Below, piece after piece: positions 8,025 through 16,281 of a DNA stretch of 64,000 nucleotides. The first letter of the stretch is position 1; every line of letters starts with the position of its first letter. The notes below the pieces were generated by a model. It was given only the letters and a program-made list of their open reading frames with translations, was not told the DNA's origin and made no database searches. A program made the position numbers and the translations under genes. Location of the stretch: assembly GCF_900129455.1 (NCBI RefSeq), contig NZ_FQVU01000003.1, forward strand, positions 889,442-953,441, read 5' to 3'. Origin of the DNA: Jatrophihabitans endophyticus. GTDB taxonomy: Bacteria > Actinomycetota > Actinomycetes > Mycobacteriales > Jatrophihabitantaceae.

Positions 8025-10570
8025 GGGCTCTCGCTTCCGGAGGGGGTGGACGTGGCGGCGGCGCGCAGGCACGCTCGGGTGGCCGTCGCGCCCTTCGGCG
8101 GTGCCGTGACCGGCCGGTAGACGTAGGCGACGACGCAGTCGCCTCTCCCGAGGTTGGCGCTGCGGAAGACCCCTTGCCCGGGGGGCAGGCCCCGCGGGGT
8201 GAGCTGCCGCGCGCCGGCCTTGCCGAAGACGGTGATGATCACCTCGGAACGGTCGCCGGCCACGCGGGCCGGCAGCGTCCAGTGCACGCTCGGCACCGCG
8301 TTCTCGTAGCGCACGGACGCGGCGAGGGGGTACGGCTCGTACTCCGGGGTAACGGCCGGGTCGTCGCGCTGGAGGGCGAACAGGGCGAAACCGCCGCCGA
8401 AGCCCAGGACGACCACCGCCGCCAGGGCCCACCACAGCGTGGTGCGGCGGCGACGGTCGGGCTCGGGGTCGACGTGGCGCGCGCCCAACGGGCGGGCCGC
8501 GGTGCTCGTCTGCTGCACCCCGGTCGAGCTCCACAGCGCCGCCGGCGCGGGGTCCGGCTCCACGTGTCCGGCCCCGGTGGCGGGCGACGTCGTGCGCAGC
8601 GGCGTCTCGATCACCCCGGGCACCGCGGGAGTGACGGGAGTGGGGGGAGCACCGGTCGCCGGCGCGACGACGCCGGGCGCCTCGCCACGCGCGACGCGCT
8701 CCCACGCCGCGGCGAGCGCGGCGGCGGCCGGCCGGCTCGCCGGCTCCTTGCCCAGGCAGCTCGCCACCAGCTGCCAGATCTCGTCGGTCAGGCCGTCCGG
8801 GCGGGTCGGGTCCTCGTCGAGGTGCGCGCGCAGCAGCGCGGCGGTGGACGATCCGGCGAACGGGCGCCGGCCGGCCAGCAGCTCGTAGGCGGTGATGCCC
8901 AGCGCGTAGACGTCCACGGCCGGGGACGGGTCGCGGCCGGCGACGACCTCGGGCGCGACGTAGGCGGGGGTTCCCACGAGCTGCGTCGCCCGCGTCAGCA
9001 CCGACGGCTCGACCGCGCGCGCCAGGCCGAAGTCGGTGAGTCGGGCGCGGGACCCGGCGCCGCTGCCCTCGACGATCACGTTCTCCGGCTTGAGGTCGCG
9101 GTGGACGAACCCCGCGGCGTGTACCGCGGCCAGCGCCGCCGCCGTCTGGGCGAGCAGCCGCGCCGCCTGCGGTTGCGGCAGCGCTCCGCCGGCGAGCACG
9201 GAGCGCAGGTCGCGGCCGTCGACGAGGTCCATGACGATCGCGAGGGCGCCGCCCTCGGCGACCAGGTCGTGCACCGCGACGAGGAACGGATGCGAGATCT
9301 GCATCAGCGCCGACCGTTCGCGCATGAACCGGGTCACGACCTCGGGGTCCTCGGCGAGCTCGGAACGCAGCAGCTTGACCGCGACCGCGCCGCCGCCGTC
9401 GCGGACGTGACCGCGCCACACGTGCCCGGTGGCGCCGCGCCCGATCAGCGCGTCGAGCAGGTAGCGGCTGCCGAGCGGGCGGCCGGTGTCGGCGACGGGC
9501 CGGGTCGGGGCCAGGGTGTCCTGCCGCTCGTCGCGTCCGACGCCGTCGATCTTCGCGCTGTGGCTGCTCCCGCTGTGGGTGCTCGCGCTGTGGGTGCTCG
9601 CGCTGTCGGTCCGAGCGGACCCGGCGGCCGGCACGGCCGTCGACGTCGCCGCGGGCGCCGCGGGCGCAGCGGGCGCAGCGGGCGCAGCGGCGATCCGCAG
9701 CGCCTGCGCGAGCGTCGCGAGGTCGGGGCGGCGGGCGGGCTCGGGCGACAGGGCGGTGCGCAGCGCGTCCTGCACGGCCGCGGGCACGTCGGGGCGCGCG
9801 AGCGGCGGTGGCTCGGCCGCGGTGAGCCGGGCGAGCTGGTCGTTCGCCGGGCCGAACGGAGGGCGGCCGGCCAGCAACGTCCAACAGGTGGAGGCGAGGG
9901 CGAAGACGTCGGCCGCGACATCGGGCACGCCGCCGCGCAACACCTCGGGGGGCTCGTGGCCGGTGCCGCCCGCGAGCGCCCGGATCTCGGCCAGCGCCGG
10001 CGGCAGCGGGCTCGACACCCGCACCGTCGTCCCGTCGCGGTGGAGGGTCTGCGGCGCGATCCCGCCGTGCGGACGACCCAGCTCGTGCAGGACGCGCAGC
10101 GCGTCGATGCAGGTGAGGGCGTCGGTGACGACCTGCGCCGCCGGCAGCGGACCGCGACCCAGCTCGTCGGCGAGCGTGGCGCCCGGCCGGCCCGACACCA
10201 GGTACGGCCGCACCGCCCTCGGGTCGCCGTACTCGAGCCACGGCAGCAGCGCCGCCCCGCCGGGGCGTCCCGCGGCCACCCGCACCACGTCGTCCAGGGC
10301 GGGCTGCTCGCCGCGCAGCCGGCGCCGGACGGCGTTGCCGACGTCGCCGGTGGTGGTGACGAGCCAGCCGGACGCCCCGTCGACGCCGACGACACGCACC
10401 GTCACGACGCCGGTTCGCGGCGAGTCGTCCGGCGCGGGGCCGACTGCGGCCCAGCCGATCGGGAGCGGCACCTGGGCCTGCTCTCCGGTGGCTGCGTCCA
10501 CGACCCTCCCGTCGCCGTCCGGGGCCGACCCGGTCGGATTGCGCGTCAGAGTACCCAGGATCCGCGGCAT
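8021..10570 (-). CDS. Tandem pseudokinase-Ser/Thr kinase, single-pass membrane protein
   Basis: An 849-residue protein. Residues 370-630 are a full Hanks-type kinase: GRGATGHV glycine loop (377-384), Lys399, HRDLKPEN (490-497), DFG (513-515), APE (549-551). Residues about 90-295 are a second, degenerate kinase fold. It keeps the HGGIAP catalytic-loop shape and the ADVFALASTCWTLLAGRPPF helix, but has no HRD Asp, no DFG and no glycine loop. The two are joined by an Ala/Pro repeat and a Ser-Thr-His repeat. A membrane helix (711-733) is followed by about 115 extracytoplasmic residues without PASTA domains. Two genes in the locus encode FHA domains, the phosphothreonine readers such a kinase would serve. 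It follows EssC by six bases. Confidence 0.93.
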   Translation of the reverse strand: MPRILGTLTRNPTGSAPDGDGRVVDAATGEQAQVPLPIGWAAVGPAPDDSPRTGVVTVRVVGVDGASGWLVTTTGDVGNAVRRRLRGEQPALDDVVRVAAGRPGGAALLPWLEYGDPRAVRPYLVSGRPGATLADELGRGPLPAAQVVTDALTCIDALRVLHELGRPHGGIAPQTLHRDGTTVRVSSPLPPALAEIRALAGGTGHEPPEVLRGGVPDVAADVFALASTCWTLLAGRPPFGPANDQLARLTAAEPPPLARPDVPAAVQDALRTALSPEPARRPDLATLAQALRIAAAPAAPAAPAAPAATSTAVPAAGSARTDSASTHSASTHSGSSHSAKIDGVGRDERQDTLAPTRPVADTGRPLGSRYLLDALIGRGATGHVWRGHVRDGGGAVAVKLLRSELAEDPEVVTRFMRERSALMQISHPFLVAVHDLVAEGGALAIVMDLVDGRDLRSVLAGGALPQPQAARLLAQTAAALAAVHAAGFVHRDLKPENVIVEGSGAGSRARLTDFGLARAVEPSVLTRATQLVGTPAYVAPEVVAGRDPSPAVDVYALGITAYELLAGRRPFAGSSTAALLRAHLDEDPTRPDGLTDEIWQLVASCLGKEPASRPAAAALAAAWERVARGEAPGVVAPATGAPPTPVTPAVPGVIETPLRTTSPATGAGHVEPDPAPAALWSSTGVQQTSTAARPLGARHVDPEPDRRRRTTLWWALAAVVVLGFGGGFALFALQRDDPAVTPEYEPYPLAASVRYENAVPSVHWTLPARVAGDRSEVIITVFGKAGARQLTPRGLPPGQGVFRSANLGRGDCVVAYVYRPVTAPPKGATATRACLRAAATSTPSGSESP

Positions 10571-10576
10571 GTCCGC

Positions 10577-13500
10577 TCAGCTCCGCGCCTCGCGGGCGGC
10601 GGCGTCCGGTACCGCCACCTGGACGATGCTGGTGGCGCCGGACCGGACGAGCAGCGCCCGCCCGGTGGGCCAGCCTCCCGCCGTCGAGCGGGGGAGCTTG
10701 ACCTCGAACACCTCGCCGTCGACGTGGCTGGCCGGGTTGAGGATGAGCCCGCACCGCTCACGCCGGGCGGTCGCGAGCCATCCCCGGTAGCGGTTGAGCA
10801 GGATGTCGTCGGTCGTGCCGGCCGCCAGCAGCACCGAGCCGGTGTCCCGGCTGCCGCGGACGAAGCGTTCCAGGACGGGCTGCAGGGCGTGGTCGTCGAG
10901 CAGCTCCGCGTCGTCGACCACGACGACGCGTGGTCCGCCGTCGGCCCCGTCGGCCCCGTCGGCCCCGTCGCCCCCGTCGAGGGCCGCCGCGAGCCGGGCG
11001 GCGACGTCGGTGACGAGGACGGTGACGTGCGGCCCGGCCAGCTCCCGCAGCGGTGACGGCCGGGGGGCGGCGACCAGCACCGGCACGGTGCCGTCGAGCG
11101 AGCGCACCATCGCCAGCAGCGCGGTCGAGCGGCCCGACCGGGCCGGTCCACACACCACGAAGCTGCCGCCGAGCTCGGCCACGTCGACGTCGACGGGGCC
11201 GAGGTGGTCGCCGCCGACGCCGACGGTGACGACGGCGGGACCGCCGGGACGCGCGACGCTTCGCAGCGACTCGAGCTCGGTGGTGCCGATCTCCACGGGC
11301 AGGGGGTCCAGGCGCTGCGGCCGCGTGGCGGCGGGCAACCCGTCCCACCGACGCGTCAGCTCCGCGCCGAGCTCGCGCAGCCGGGCGAGCTGCGCCGTGC
11401 CGGACGGGTCGGCACCGAGGACGGCGACCTGCACCTCCTCGCCCGTCGGCGTCCAGATCGCCCGGCCGGGCGGCATGCTGCTCGGCACGGCGCGCGCGTC
11501 GACGCCGAAGTAGACGAGGTCCTCGGGCGTCGCCTGCGCGAGGACGAGGCGGGCGGCGACGGCCGAGCCGAGCCGGTGGGTCAGACCGGTGCGGTCGGAC
11601 GCGAGCACGCAGGTGACGCCGACGGCGGGTCCGGTGCGCAGCAGGGTCTCCAGCCGGTCCAGCAGCACCCCGTTGTTCAGCTCCTCGTAGCGGTTGACGA
11701 ACGACTCGAGCCGGTCGAGCAGCAGCACGACATGCGGCAGCCGGTCCTCGACCGCCACCGCCGCGCGCTGCTCGGTGAGCGAGCCGTGGCCGCCGCCGGC
11801 GAAGATGCGCTGCCGCCGGGCGACCTCCTCGGCCAGCATCGCGAACAGCCGTTCGGTGCGCGCCTCGTCCGCCCCGTCGACGACCGCGCCGGTGTGCGGG
11901 AAGCCGGCGACGGCGGCGAGGGCGTGGTTGCCGCAGTCGAGGACGTAGAGGTGCACGTCGGCGGGCGAGGCCGCGTCGGCCAGCGAGCCCGCGAGCGTGC
12001 GCAGCGCGGTGGAACGCCCCGAGCGGACCGCGCCGCCGACGACGACCGGGCCGGTGCGGTCGAGGTCGAGGGCGAACGGGTCCTGCGCCTGGGCGGCCGG
12101 CCGGTCGACGAGGCCCAGGACGGCGCTCGTCGTCACCCGCGGCACGGCGGGCAGCAGGTCGACCGGCACCTCGGCCGGCAGCGGCGGCAGCCAGGGGCGG
12201 CGGGGCAGCTCGACGTCGGCGGCCGCGGAGGCCCGCCGGATCGCGCGCACGATCTCGGTCAGGTCGGTCCGGCCGTGGGTGTCGACGTCCGTCGTCACGA
12301 TCTGCTCGGGCGCCTGCCCGAGCAGGTCGAAGGGGCGGGGCGTGACGGTCGGGGTCGTGTCGACGGCGTCGTCGGGTGGAGCGTCGTCGGCCGGCAGTGG
12401 CCAGCCGACCCGCGCGGCCTGGAACGCGGTCAGCTCGCCGTGCCCGGTGCGGACGTACCCGCGGCCGGGCTGCTTGGCCAGGATGCGCGCCGCGGCGGGG
12501 GTCTCGATGACGTCGGTCGACTCGGCGTCGGAGGTGACCCGCAGCGAGATGCGCAGGTTCAGGTTCGCCCGCATGTCGGCCGACACGACCCCGCCCGGCC
12601 GCTGGGTGGCCAGCACGACGTGCACGCCGAGCGATCGGCCCCGCATGCCGATGCCGACGACACCGGGCACGAAGTCGGGCACCTCCTCGACCAGCGAGGC
12701 GAACTCGTCCACCACGATCACCAGCCGCGGCAGCCGGGCGCCGGTGCGGGCCCAGTAGTCGGCGATGTCCTTGGCGCCGGCCTCCGCGAGCAGCGTCTCG
12801 CGCCGCTTGAGCTCGGCGGACAGGGAGTCGAGCGCGCGCGTCACGAGATGGCCGTCGAGGTCGGTGATGAGGCCGGCACAGTGCGGCAGCTCCGAGCACG
12901 CGGCGAACGCCGACCCACCCTTGTAGTCGACGAGCACGAAGTTGAGCGCGTCCGGCCGGTTGGCGAGCGCGAGCGAGGCGACGAACGTCTGCAGCAGCTC
13001 GGACTTGCCCGAGCCGGAGGTACCGGCCACCAGTCCGTGCGGGCCGTCCTTGACGAGGTCGACGACGACCGGCTCACCCGCCGCCATGCCCAGCAGCGCG
13101 CGCGACGAGCGGCCGCCGGGTGCGGTGGCCCACCGCCGCGCCACCGCGTCGGCCGCGACCGCGCCGCCCGTGCCGCCCGCGTCGCTCGTGCCCACCACGT
13201 CGAGTCCGGCGAGCTCGGTGAAGCGGACCCGGTCGGGCAGCTCGCGTTCGGCGTCACCGTCGCCGAGGGCGTGGATCGGGGTGAGCGAGCGGGCCACGCG
13301 CTCGGCGTCGGCGTGTCCGCAGCCGTCGACGAGGACGTCCTCGACCGGCGCCCGGCCGCTGACCCGCACGGTCGCGCGGCTGCCCGTCGGCGTCGCGGCG
13401 ACGACGGTCGCCCCGCACTCGTCGGGCAACGCCGTCTCGTCGGCGTCCAGGCAGATCGCGTAGACCCCGACGGCCGGGCCGTGGGCGAGCAGCCGGGCGA

Positions 13501-15028
13501 TGCCGGGTACCGCGCGCATGCGGCGCGCGCCGTCGAGCACGACCACCACCGCCCGCCGCGGCGGTGGGCCGCCGGACAGCCGCGCGCGCTGCTCGGCGGT
13601 GCGCTCGTCGACGAGGCGGAGCAGCTCGGCCATCCGCGCGGCGGCCTGGTCGCCGTCGACGGCCACCAGCCGACGACACGCGAAGGCGTCCGACGTCGGG
13701 CGCGTGTGCGGCAGCCAGCCGGTCCACTCCCAGTCGGTGCGAGTGTCCGAGCCGGTGACCACGACCAGCCCCACGTCCCCGGGGGAGTGCAGGACCGCGG
13801 TCTGCGTCACCAGCGCGCGGGCGGCGGCGAGCAGTGCGTCGCGCGGGCCGGCGACGCCGAGCACGCCGGCCTCCCGCAGGCCGATCTCGACGGGGACGTC
13901 GTGGACGACGGGCACGACCGGTTCCGGGGCGTCGCTCCCGGCCCGCTGCAACGTCACGGCGGCGGCCCGGTCCGTCAGTCCCACCCGCAGCGAGAGGAAG
14001 CGCTCGCCGCGACGGCGGCGCTGCCACAGCGCGGCGTCCGGCGTGACGCCGCGGCGGATCAGCTCGGCCGGATCGGGGGCGGCCGCCCGGCTCTCGCGCT
14101 CGTCGCCGCGCACGGCGGCCGCGAGCTCCTCGCGATAGCGCGCGGTGTCGGTCCGGAAGTCGCGCAGCTGCGCCGCGTAGCTCTTCTTGCCGCCACGACG
14201 TTCGGACACGGCGTTGGCGACGAGCATGATCGGCGAGAGCAGCATCATGATGACCAGGTACGCCCCGTACTGGGGGAAGATCGCGAAGATCACGCCGCCC
14301 AGCACGAGCGGGGCCAGGGCAGCGATCCAGGGCATGCGGAACCCGCCGGGCTTCTTCGGCTCGGCGGGCTCGACCAGGGTGACGGGCCGGCGGGGCGTCT
14401 CCAGGTGCGGCGGTCGGTTGAACGCCCGGGTGGCCGACACCGGGTCGTCGGTGAGATCCGCGGCCACGGCGCGAACCGGGCGGGCCTCGACCACGGTCTC
14501 GCCGAGCCGCAGCGGCTCGCCGAGGTCGACGTCGGCGAACTCAGGCAGCCGGCTGCCGTGGTGCCCGACCCCGTTGCGCGAGCCGAGGTCGCGCAGCTCC
14601 AGGCGGGGCACGCCGTGACCCAGGCGGAACGCGGCGTGCCGGCGACTGACCTCGGGGTCGCGCAGCCGCAGGCCGCAGGCGGGGGAGCGGCCGGCCTCGA
14701 GCACCCGGTCGGGGCCGAGCGCGCTGCTCGTCCCGGCGGCGAGCCCGCCGACGGCCGCGACGACGACGGGACCCTCGGCGGCGGGGGGTGCGCCCACCGG
14801 CCCGTCCAGCCCGACGACGGCGCCGCTGCGCAGGCCCGCCGCGACCGCCGTCGAGACCGGTTCGGCGTCCGGGACGAGGTGGTGGCCGAGCCACAGGCCG
14901 CCCGACCCGCCGGGTGGGGCGGCCGGGGCGAGTGCGGCCCGCAGCTGGGCGACGGTGGTGGCGTCGCCCAGCCGCACGGTGACGTCGCGGCGCTCGTCGG
15001 CCGCGACGACGGTCAACTCCAGCTCCAC
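10577..15028 (-). CDS. EssC/EccC-like FtsK/SpoIIIE ATPase with ubiquitin-like and FHA N-terminus
   Basis: This 1483-residue motor is the core of the T7SS-like locus. Order: ubiquitin-like fold (1-75), FHA (about 105-160, GRSP and SRRHA), two membrane helices (about 234-252, 256-273), then three ATPase modules. Module 1 has canonical Walker A GTSGSGKS (669-676) and Walker B VIVVDEF (769-775). Modules 2 (VRSGRST, near 1001) and 3 (ARSGRST, near 1296) carry Arg in place of the Walker A Lys. It drives export of WXG100 substrates across the membrane. No EccB, EccD or mycosin gene is in this window, so it resembles the EssC (type b) plan. A GAD repeat (about 1355-1365) is low complexity. It is probably co-transcribed with the WXG100 gene 46 bases upstream. 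Confidence 0.93.
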   Translation of the reverse strand: MELELTVVAADERRDVTVRLGDATTVAQLRAALAPAAPPGGSGGLWLGHHLVPDAEPVSTAVAAGLRSGAVVGLDGPVGAPPAAEGPVVVAAVGGLAAGTSSALGPDRVLEAGRSPACGLRLRDPEVSRRHAAFRLGHGVPRLELRDLGSRNGVGHHGSRLPEFADVDLGEPLRLGETVVEARPVRAVAADLTDDPVSATRAFNRPPHLETPRRPVTLVEPAEPKKPGGFRMPWIAALAPLVLGGVIFAIFPQYGAYLVIMMLLSPIMLVANAVSERRGGKKSYAAQLRDFRTDTARYREELAAAVRGDERESRAAAPDPAELIRRGVTPDAALWQRRRRGERFLSLRVGLTDRAAAVTLQRAGSDAPEPVVPVVHDVPVEIGLREAGVLGVAGPRDALLAAARALVTQTAVLHSPGDVGLVVVTGSDTRTDWEWTGWLPHTRPTSDAFACRRLVAVDGDQAAARMAELLRLVDERTAEQRARLSGGPPPRRAVVVVLDGARRMRAVPGIARLLAHGPAVGVYAICLDADETALPDECGATVVAATPTGSRATVRVSGRAPVEDVLVDGCGHADAERVARSLTPIHALGDGDAERELPDRVRFTELAGLDVVGTSDAGGTGGAVAADAVARRWATAPGGRSSRALLGMAAGEPVVVDLVKDGPHGLVAGTSGSGKSELLQTFVASLALANRPDALNFVLVDYKGGSAFAACSELPHCAGLITDLDGHLVTRALDSLSAELKRRETLLAEAGAKDIADYWARTGARLPRLVIVVDEFASLVEEVPDFVPGVVGIGMRGRSLGVHVVLATQRPGGVVSADMRANLNLRISLRVTSDAESTDVIETPAAARILAKQPGRGYVRTGHGELTAFQAARVGWPLPADDAPPDDAVDTTPTVTPRPFDLLGQAPEQIVTTDVDTHGRTDLTEIVRAIRRASAAADVELPRRPWLPPLPAEVPVDLLPAVPRVTTSAVLGLVDRPAAQAQDPFALDLDRTGPVVVGGAVRSGRSTALRTLAGSLADAASPADVHLYVLDCGNHALAAVAGFPHTGAVVDGADEARTERLFAMLAEEVARRQRIFAGGGHGSLTEQRAAVAVEDRLPHVVLLLDRLESFVNRYEELNNGVLLDRLETLLRTGPAVGVTCVLASDRTGLTHRLGSAVAARLVLAQATPEDLVYFGVDARAVPSSMPPGRAIWTPTGEEVQVAVLGADPSGTAQLARLRELGAELTRRWDGLPAATRPQRLDPLPVEIGTTELESLRSVARPGGPAVVTVGVGGDHLGPVDVDVAELGGSFVVCGPARSGRSTALLAMVRSLDGTVPVLVAAPRPSPLRELAGPHVTVLVTDVAARLAAALDGGDGADGADGADGGPRVVVVDDAELLDDHALQPVLERFVRGSRDTGSVLLAAGTTDDILLNRYRGWLATARRERCGLILNPASHVDGEVFEVKLPRSTAGGWPTGRALLVRSGATSIVQVAVPDAAAREARS

Positions 15029-15074
15029 GGTTCTGCGCTCCCCACGTCGCTCCGGCCCGGCCGGACGGTCGGAC

Positions 15075-15332
15075 TCAGTTGCCGGCGCGGTCCAGGGCCA
15101 GCTTGCGGGCGTTGACCTCCTGGCCCGCGTCGGTGAGCGCCGCGGACATCTGGTCGAGCGCCGGGCGGAACTGCGACTCCCACGCCTCGCGGAAGCGGGA
15201 GGCGGCGCCGCCCTCCCAGTCGGTGCCGTTGATGAGCGCCGAGAGGTTGGCCTTGAGGTCGCTGACGTCGCCGCTGCAGACGCCGAGACGGCGGGAGAGG
15301 CTCTCGAGCTGGGGAAGGTCTGCCTTGATCAT
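15075..15332 (-). CDS. WXG100-family secreted protein (ESAT-6-like)
   Basis: An 85-residue helical-hairpin protein with the WXG turn as WEG at 39-41, the size and motif position expected of WXG100 proteins. They are exported by EssC/EccC ATPases as dimers. No signal peptide is present. The C-terminal tail lacks a YxxxD/E export signal, so a partner may carry it; the second WXG100 gene at 19222 is the obvious candidate. GAGGAG lies six bases before the ATG. A TAGCGT box about 48 bases upstream, and an 18-base element shared with the other WXG100 gene, mark its promoter. Confidence 0.92.
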   Translation of the reverse strand: MIKADLPQLESLSRRLGVCSGDVSDLKANLSALINGTDWEGGAASRFREAWESQFRPALDQMSAALTDAGQEVNARKLALDRAGN

Positions 15333-15379
15333 GAGGTGCTCCTCGACTGCGGGCGGGCCGTTCCCGCCGTGCCGCTCCG

Positions 15380-15385
15380 ACGCTA
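15380..15385 (-). promoter_or_regulatory. -10 box (TAGCGT) of the WXG100-essC-kinase operon
   Basis: Read on the minus strand, TAGCGT stands 18 bases downstream of the ATTCCG of the shared element at 15397-15414. That leaves a leader of roughly 40 bases carrying the GAGGAG ribosome site. The box is identical to the -10 boxes before moaA, fabG and the DUF3097 gene in this window. Confidence 0.5.
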
Positions 15386-15396
15386 GGGAGGCCGCG

Positions 15397-15414
15397 GCCG
15401 GCCCGGAATCGGAA
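15397..15414 (-). promoter_or_regulatory. Shared T7SS promoter element, copy 1
   Basis: On the minus strand this reads TTCCGATTCCGGGCCGGC. It differs at one base from the element at 19133-19150 upstream of the second WXG100 gene. Its position relative to the TAGCGT box is that of a -35 or activator site. A looser relative is at 16175-16191. Confidence 0.55.
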
Positions 15415-15440
15415 ACCCTCCCCAGCGGCGAGCGTGGCCG

Positions 15441-16163
15441 TCAACCCTGCCCGCGCAGCAGCGGGAGGTCCTCTCGCGTCACGAGGCCGGTGGTGAGCGC
15501 GTACTCGGCGAGGTTGTTCAACGCGAAGGGCCCGGTCAGGTTGGGCACGCCGGCGTTGGACAGCCGCGCCCGCAGGTATTCGATGCGCTTGACCAACGTC
15601 GTGCGGGGCCACCCCAGCCGGGCGGCCGCGGCGGCGTAGGACTTGGGGTTGGGGTCGTAGCGGGTGCCCTCCTCCAGGTAGCCGGCGAACAGCGCGATGA
15701 GGGCGGCGCGGTCGGCCGGGTTCACGACGACCTCCTCGCCGATCGTCGTCGGCTGTCCCGCGGCGGGCGTCCCGTCGTCGACCCCGGGGACGTCGGCGGG
15801 CGGTGACACCTCCACGAACAGCTCGTAGCTGCGTTCCTGCCCGTCGACGAGGACCCGGATCGGTCCCTCCGCCGCGCGCCGCCGGCCGGGCGGCAGGACG
15901 CTGCGCAGTCCGTACTCGTCCACGATCCCGAGCGAGCGGGACGCGCTGGCGTTGACGACCCACCACAGCCCGCTGTCGCGCTCGACGCGCCCGGCCAGGC
16001 GGGAGACCGCCAGATCGGTCTCGTCGAGGCACACCGTGCAGCCGGCGGCGCGGCCGAAGGTGAACTCCACACCGGGTTGCACACGGTGCGTAGTCGAGTC
16101 GATACGGACGGTGATCGGTTCGGCCTCGTCGGGCTCGGCCTGGCCGGGGAGCTCGTCGGTCAT
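15441..16163 (-). CDS. FHA-domain protein with C-terminal HTH-like region
   Basis: A 240-residue protein. Residues about 15-110 form an FHA-like beta sandwich (FTFGRAAGCTVCLDE, AVSRLAGRVERD), a phosphothreonine-binding module. Residues about 150-240 are helical and include SYAAAAARLGWPRTTLVKRI, which has the shape of a helix-turn-helix. An FHA reader joined to a DNA-binding-like tail next to a Ser/Thr kinase suggests a phosphorylation-controlled regulator of the locus. The SRRH core of typical FHA domains is altered to SRLAG, so ligand binding may be weak. It is first gene of the leftward arm, divergent from the PASTA protein. Confidence 0.8.
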   Translation of the reverse strand: MTDELPGQAEPDEAEPITVRIDSTTHRVQPGVEFTFGRAAGCTVCLDETDLAVSRLAGRVERDSGLWWVVNASASRSLGIVDEYGLRSVLPPGRRRAAEGPIRVLVDGQERSYELFVEVSPPADVPGVDDGTPAAGQPTTIGEEVVVNPADRAALIALFAGYLEEGTRYDPNPKSYAAAAARLGWPRTTLVKRIEYLRARLSNAGVPNLTGPFALNNLAEYALTTGLVTREDLPLLRGQG

Positions 16164-16174
16164 GGTGGGGAGGG

Positions 16175-16191
16175 TTCCCTATTCCGTGCGG
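16175..16191 (+). promoter_or_regulatory. Degenerate copy of the T7SS promoter element
   Basis: TTCCCTATTCCGTGCGG lies in the divergent region between the FHA gene and the propeller/PASTA gene and resembles TTCCGATTCCGSGCCGG at the two WXG100 promoters. GCGGT/ACCGC at about 16213-16228 can form a short hairpin downstream. Support is by similarity only. Confidence 0.35.
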
Positions 16192-16281
16192 TCTGTGGGT
16201 CACTGTCTACTGTGGCGGTCGTTTAACCGCAGGATCGCGGTTCCCCGCGGTCGGGTACAGGTGGGTGGGAGGTCGAGGCCG

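Noticed and set aside
9540..9720. Tandem repeats in the kinase gene as an intergenic repeat or CRISPR-like array
   Set aside because: They are in-frame codon repeats giving Ser-Thr-His and Ala-Ala-Pro linkers, with no spacer structure.
7023..10754. A single 1243-codon leftward frame that includes MoxR
   Set aside because: Its first 900 codons are a shadow of the kinase gene; MoxR itself begins at the GTG overlapping the kinase stop at 8024.
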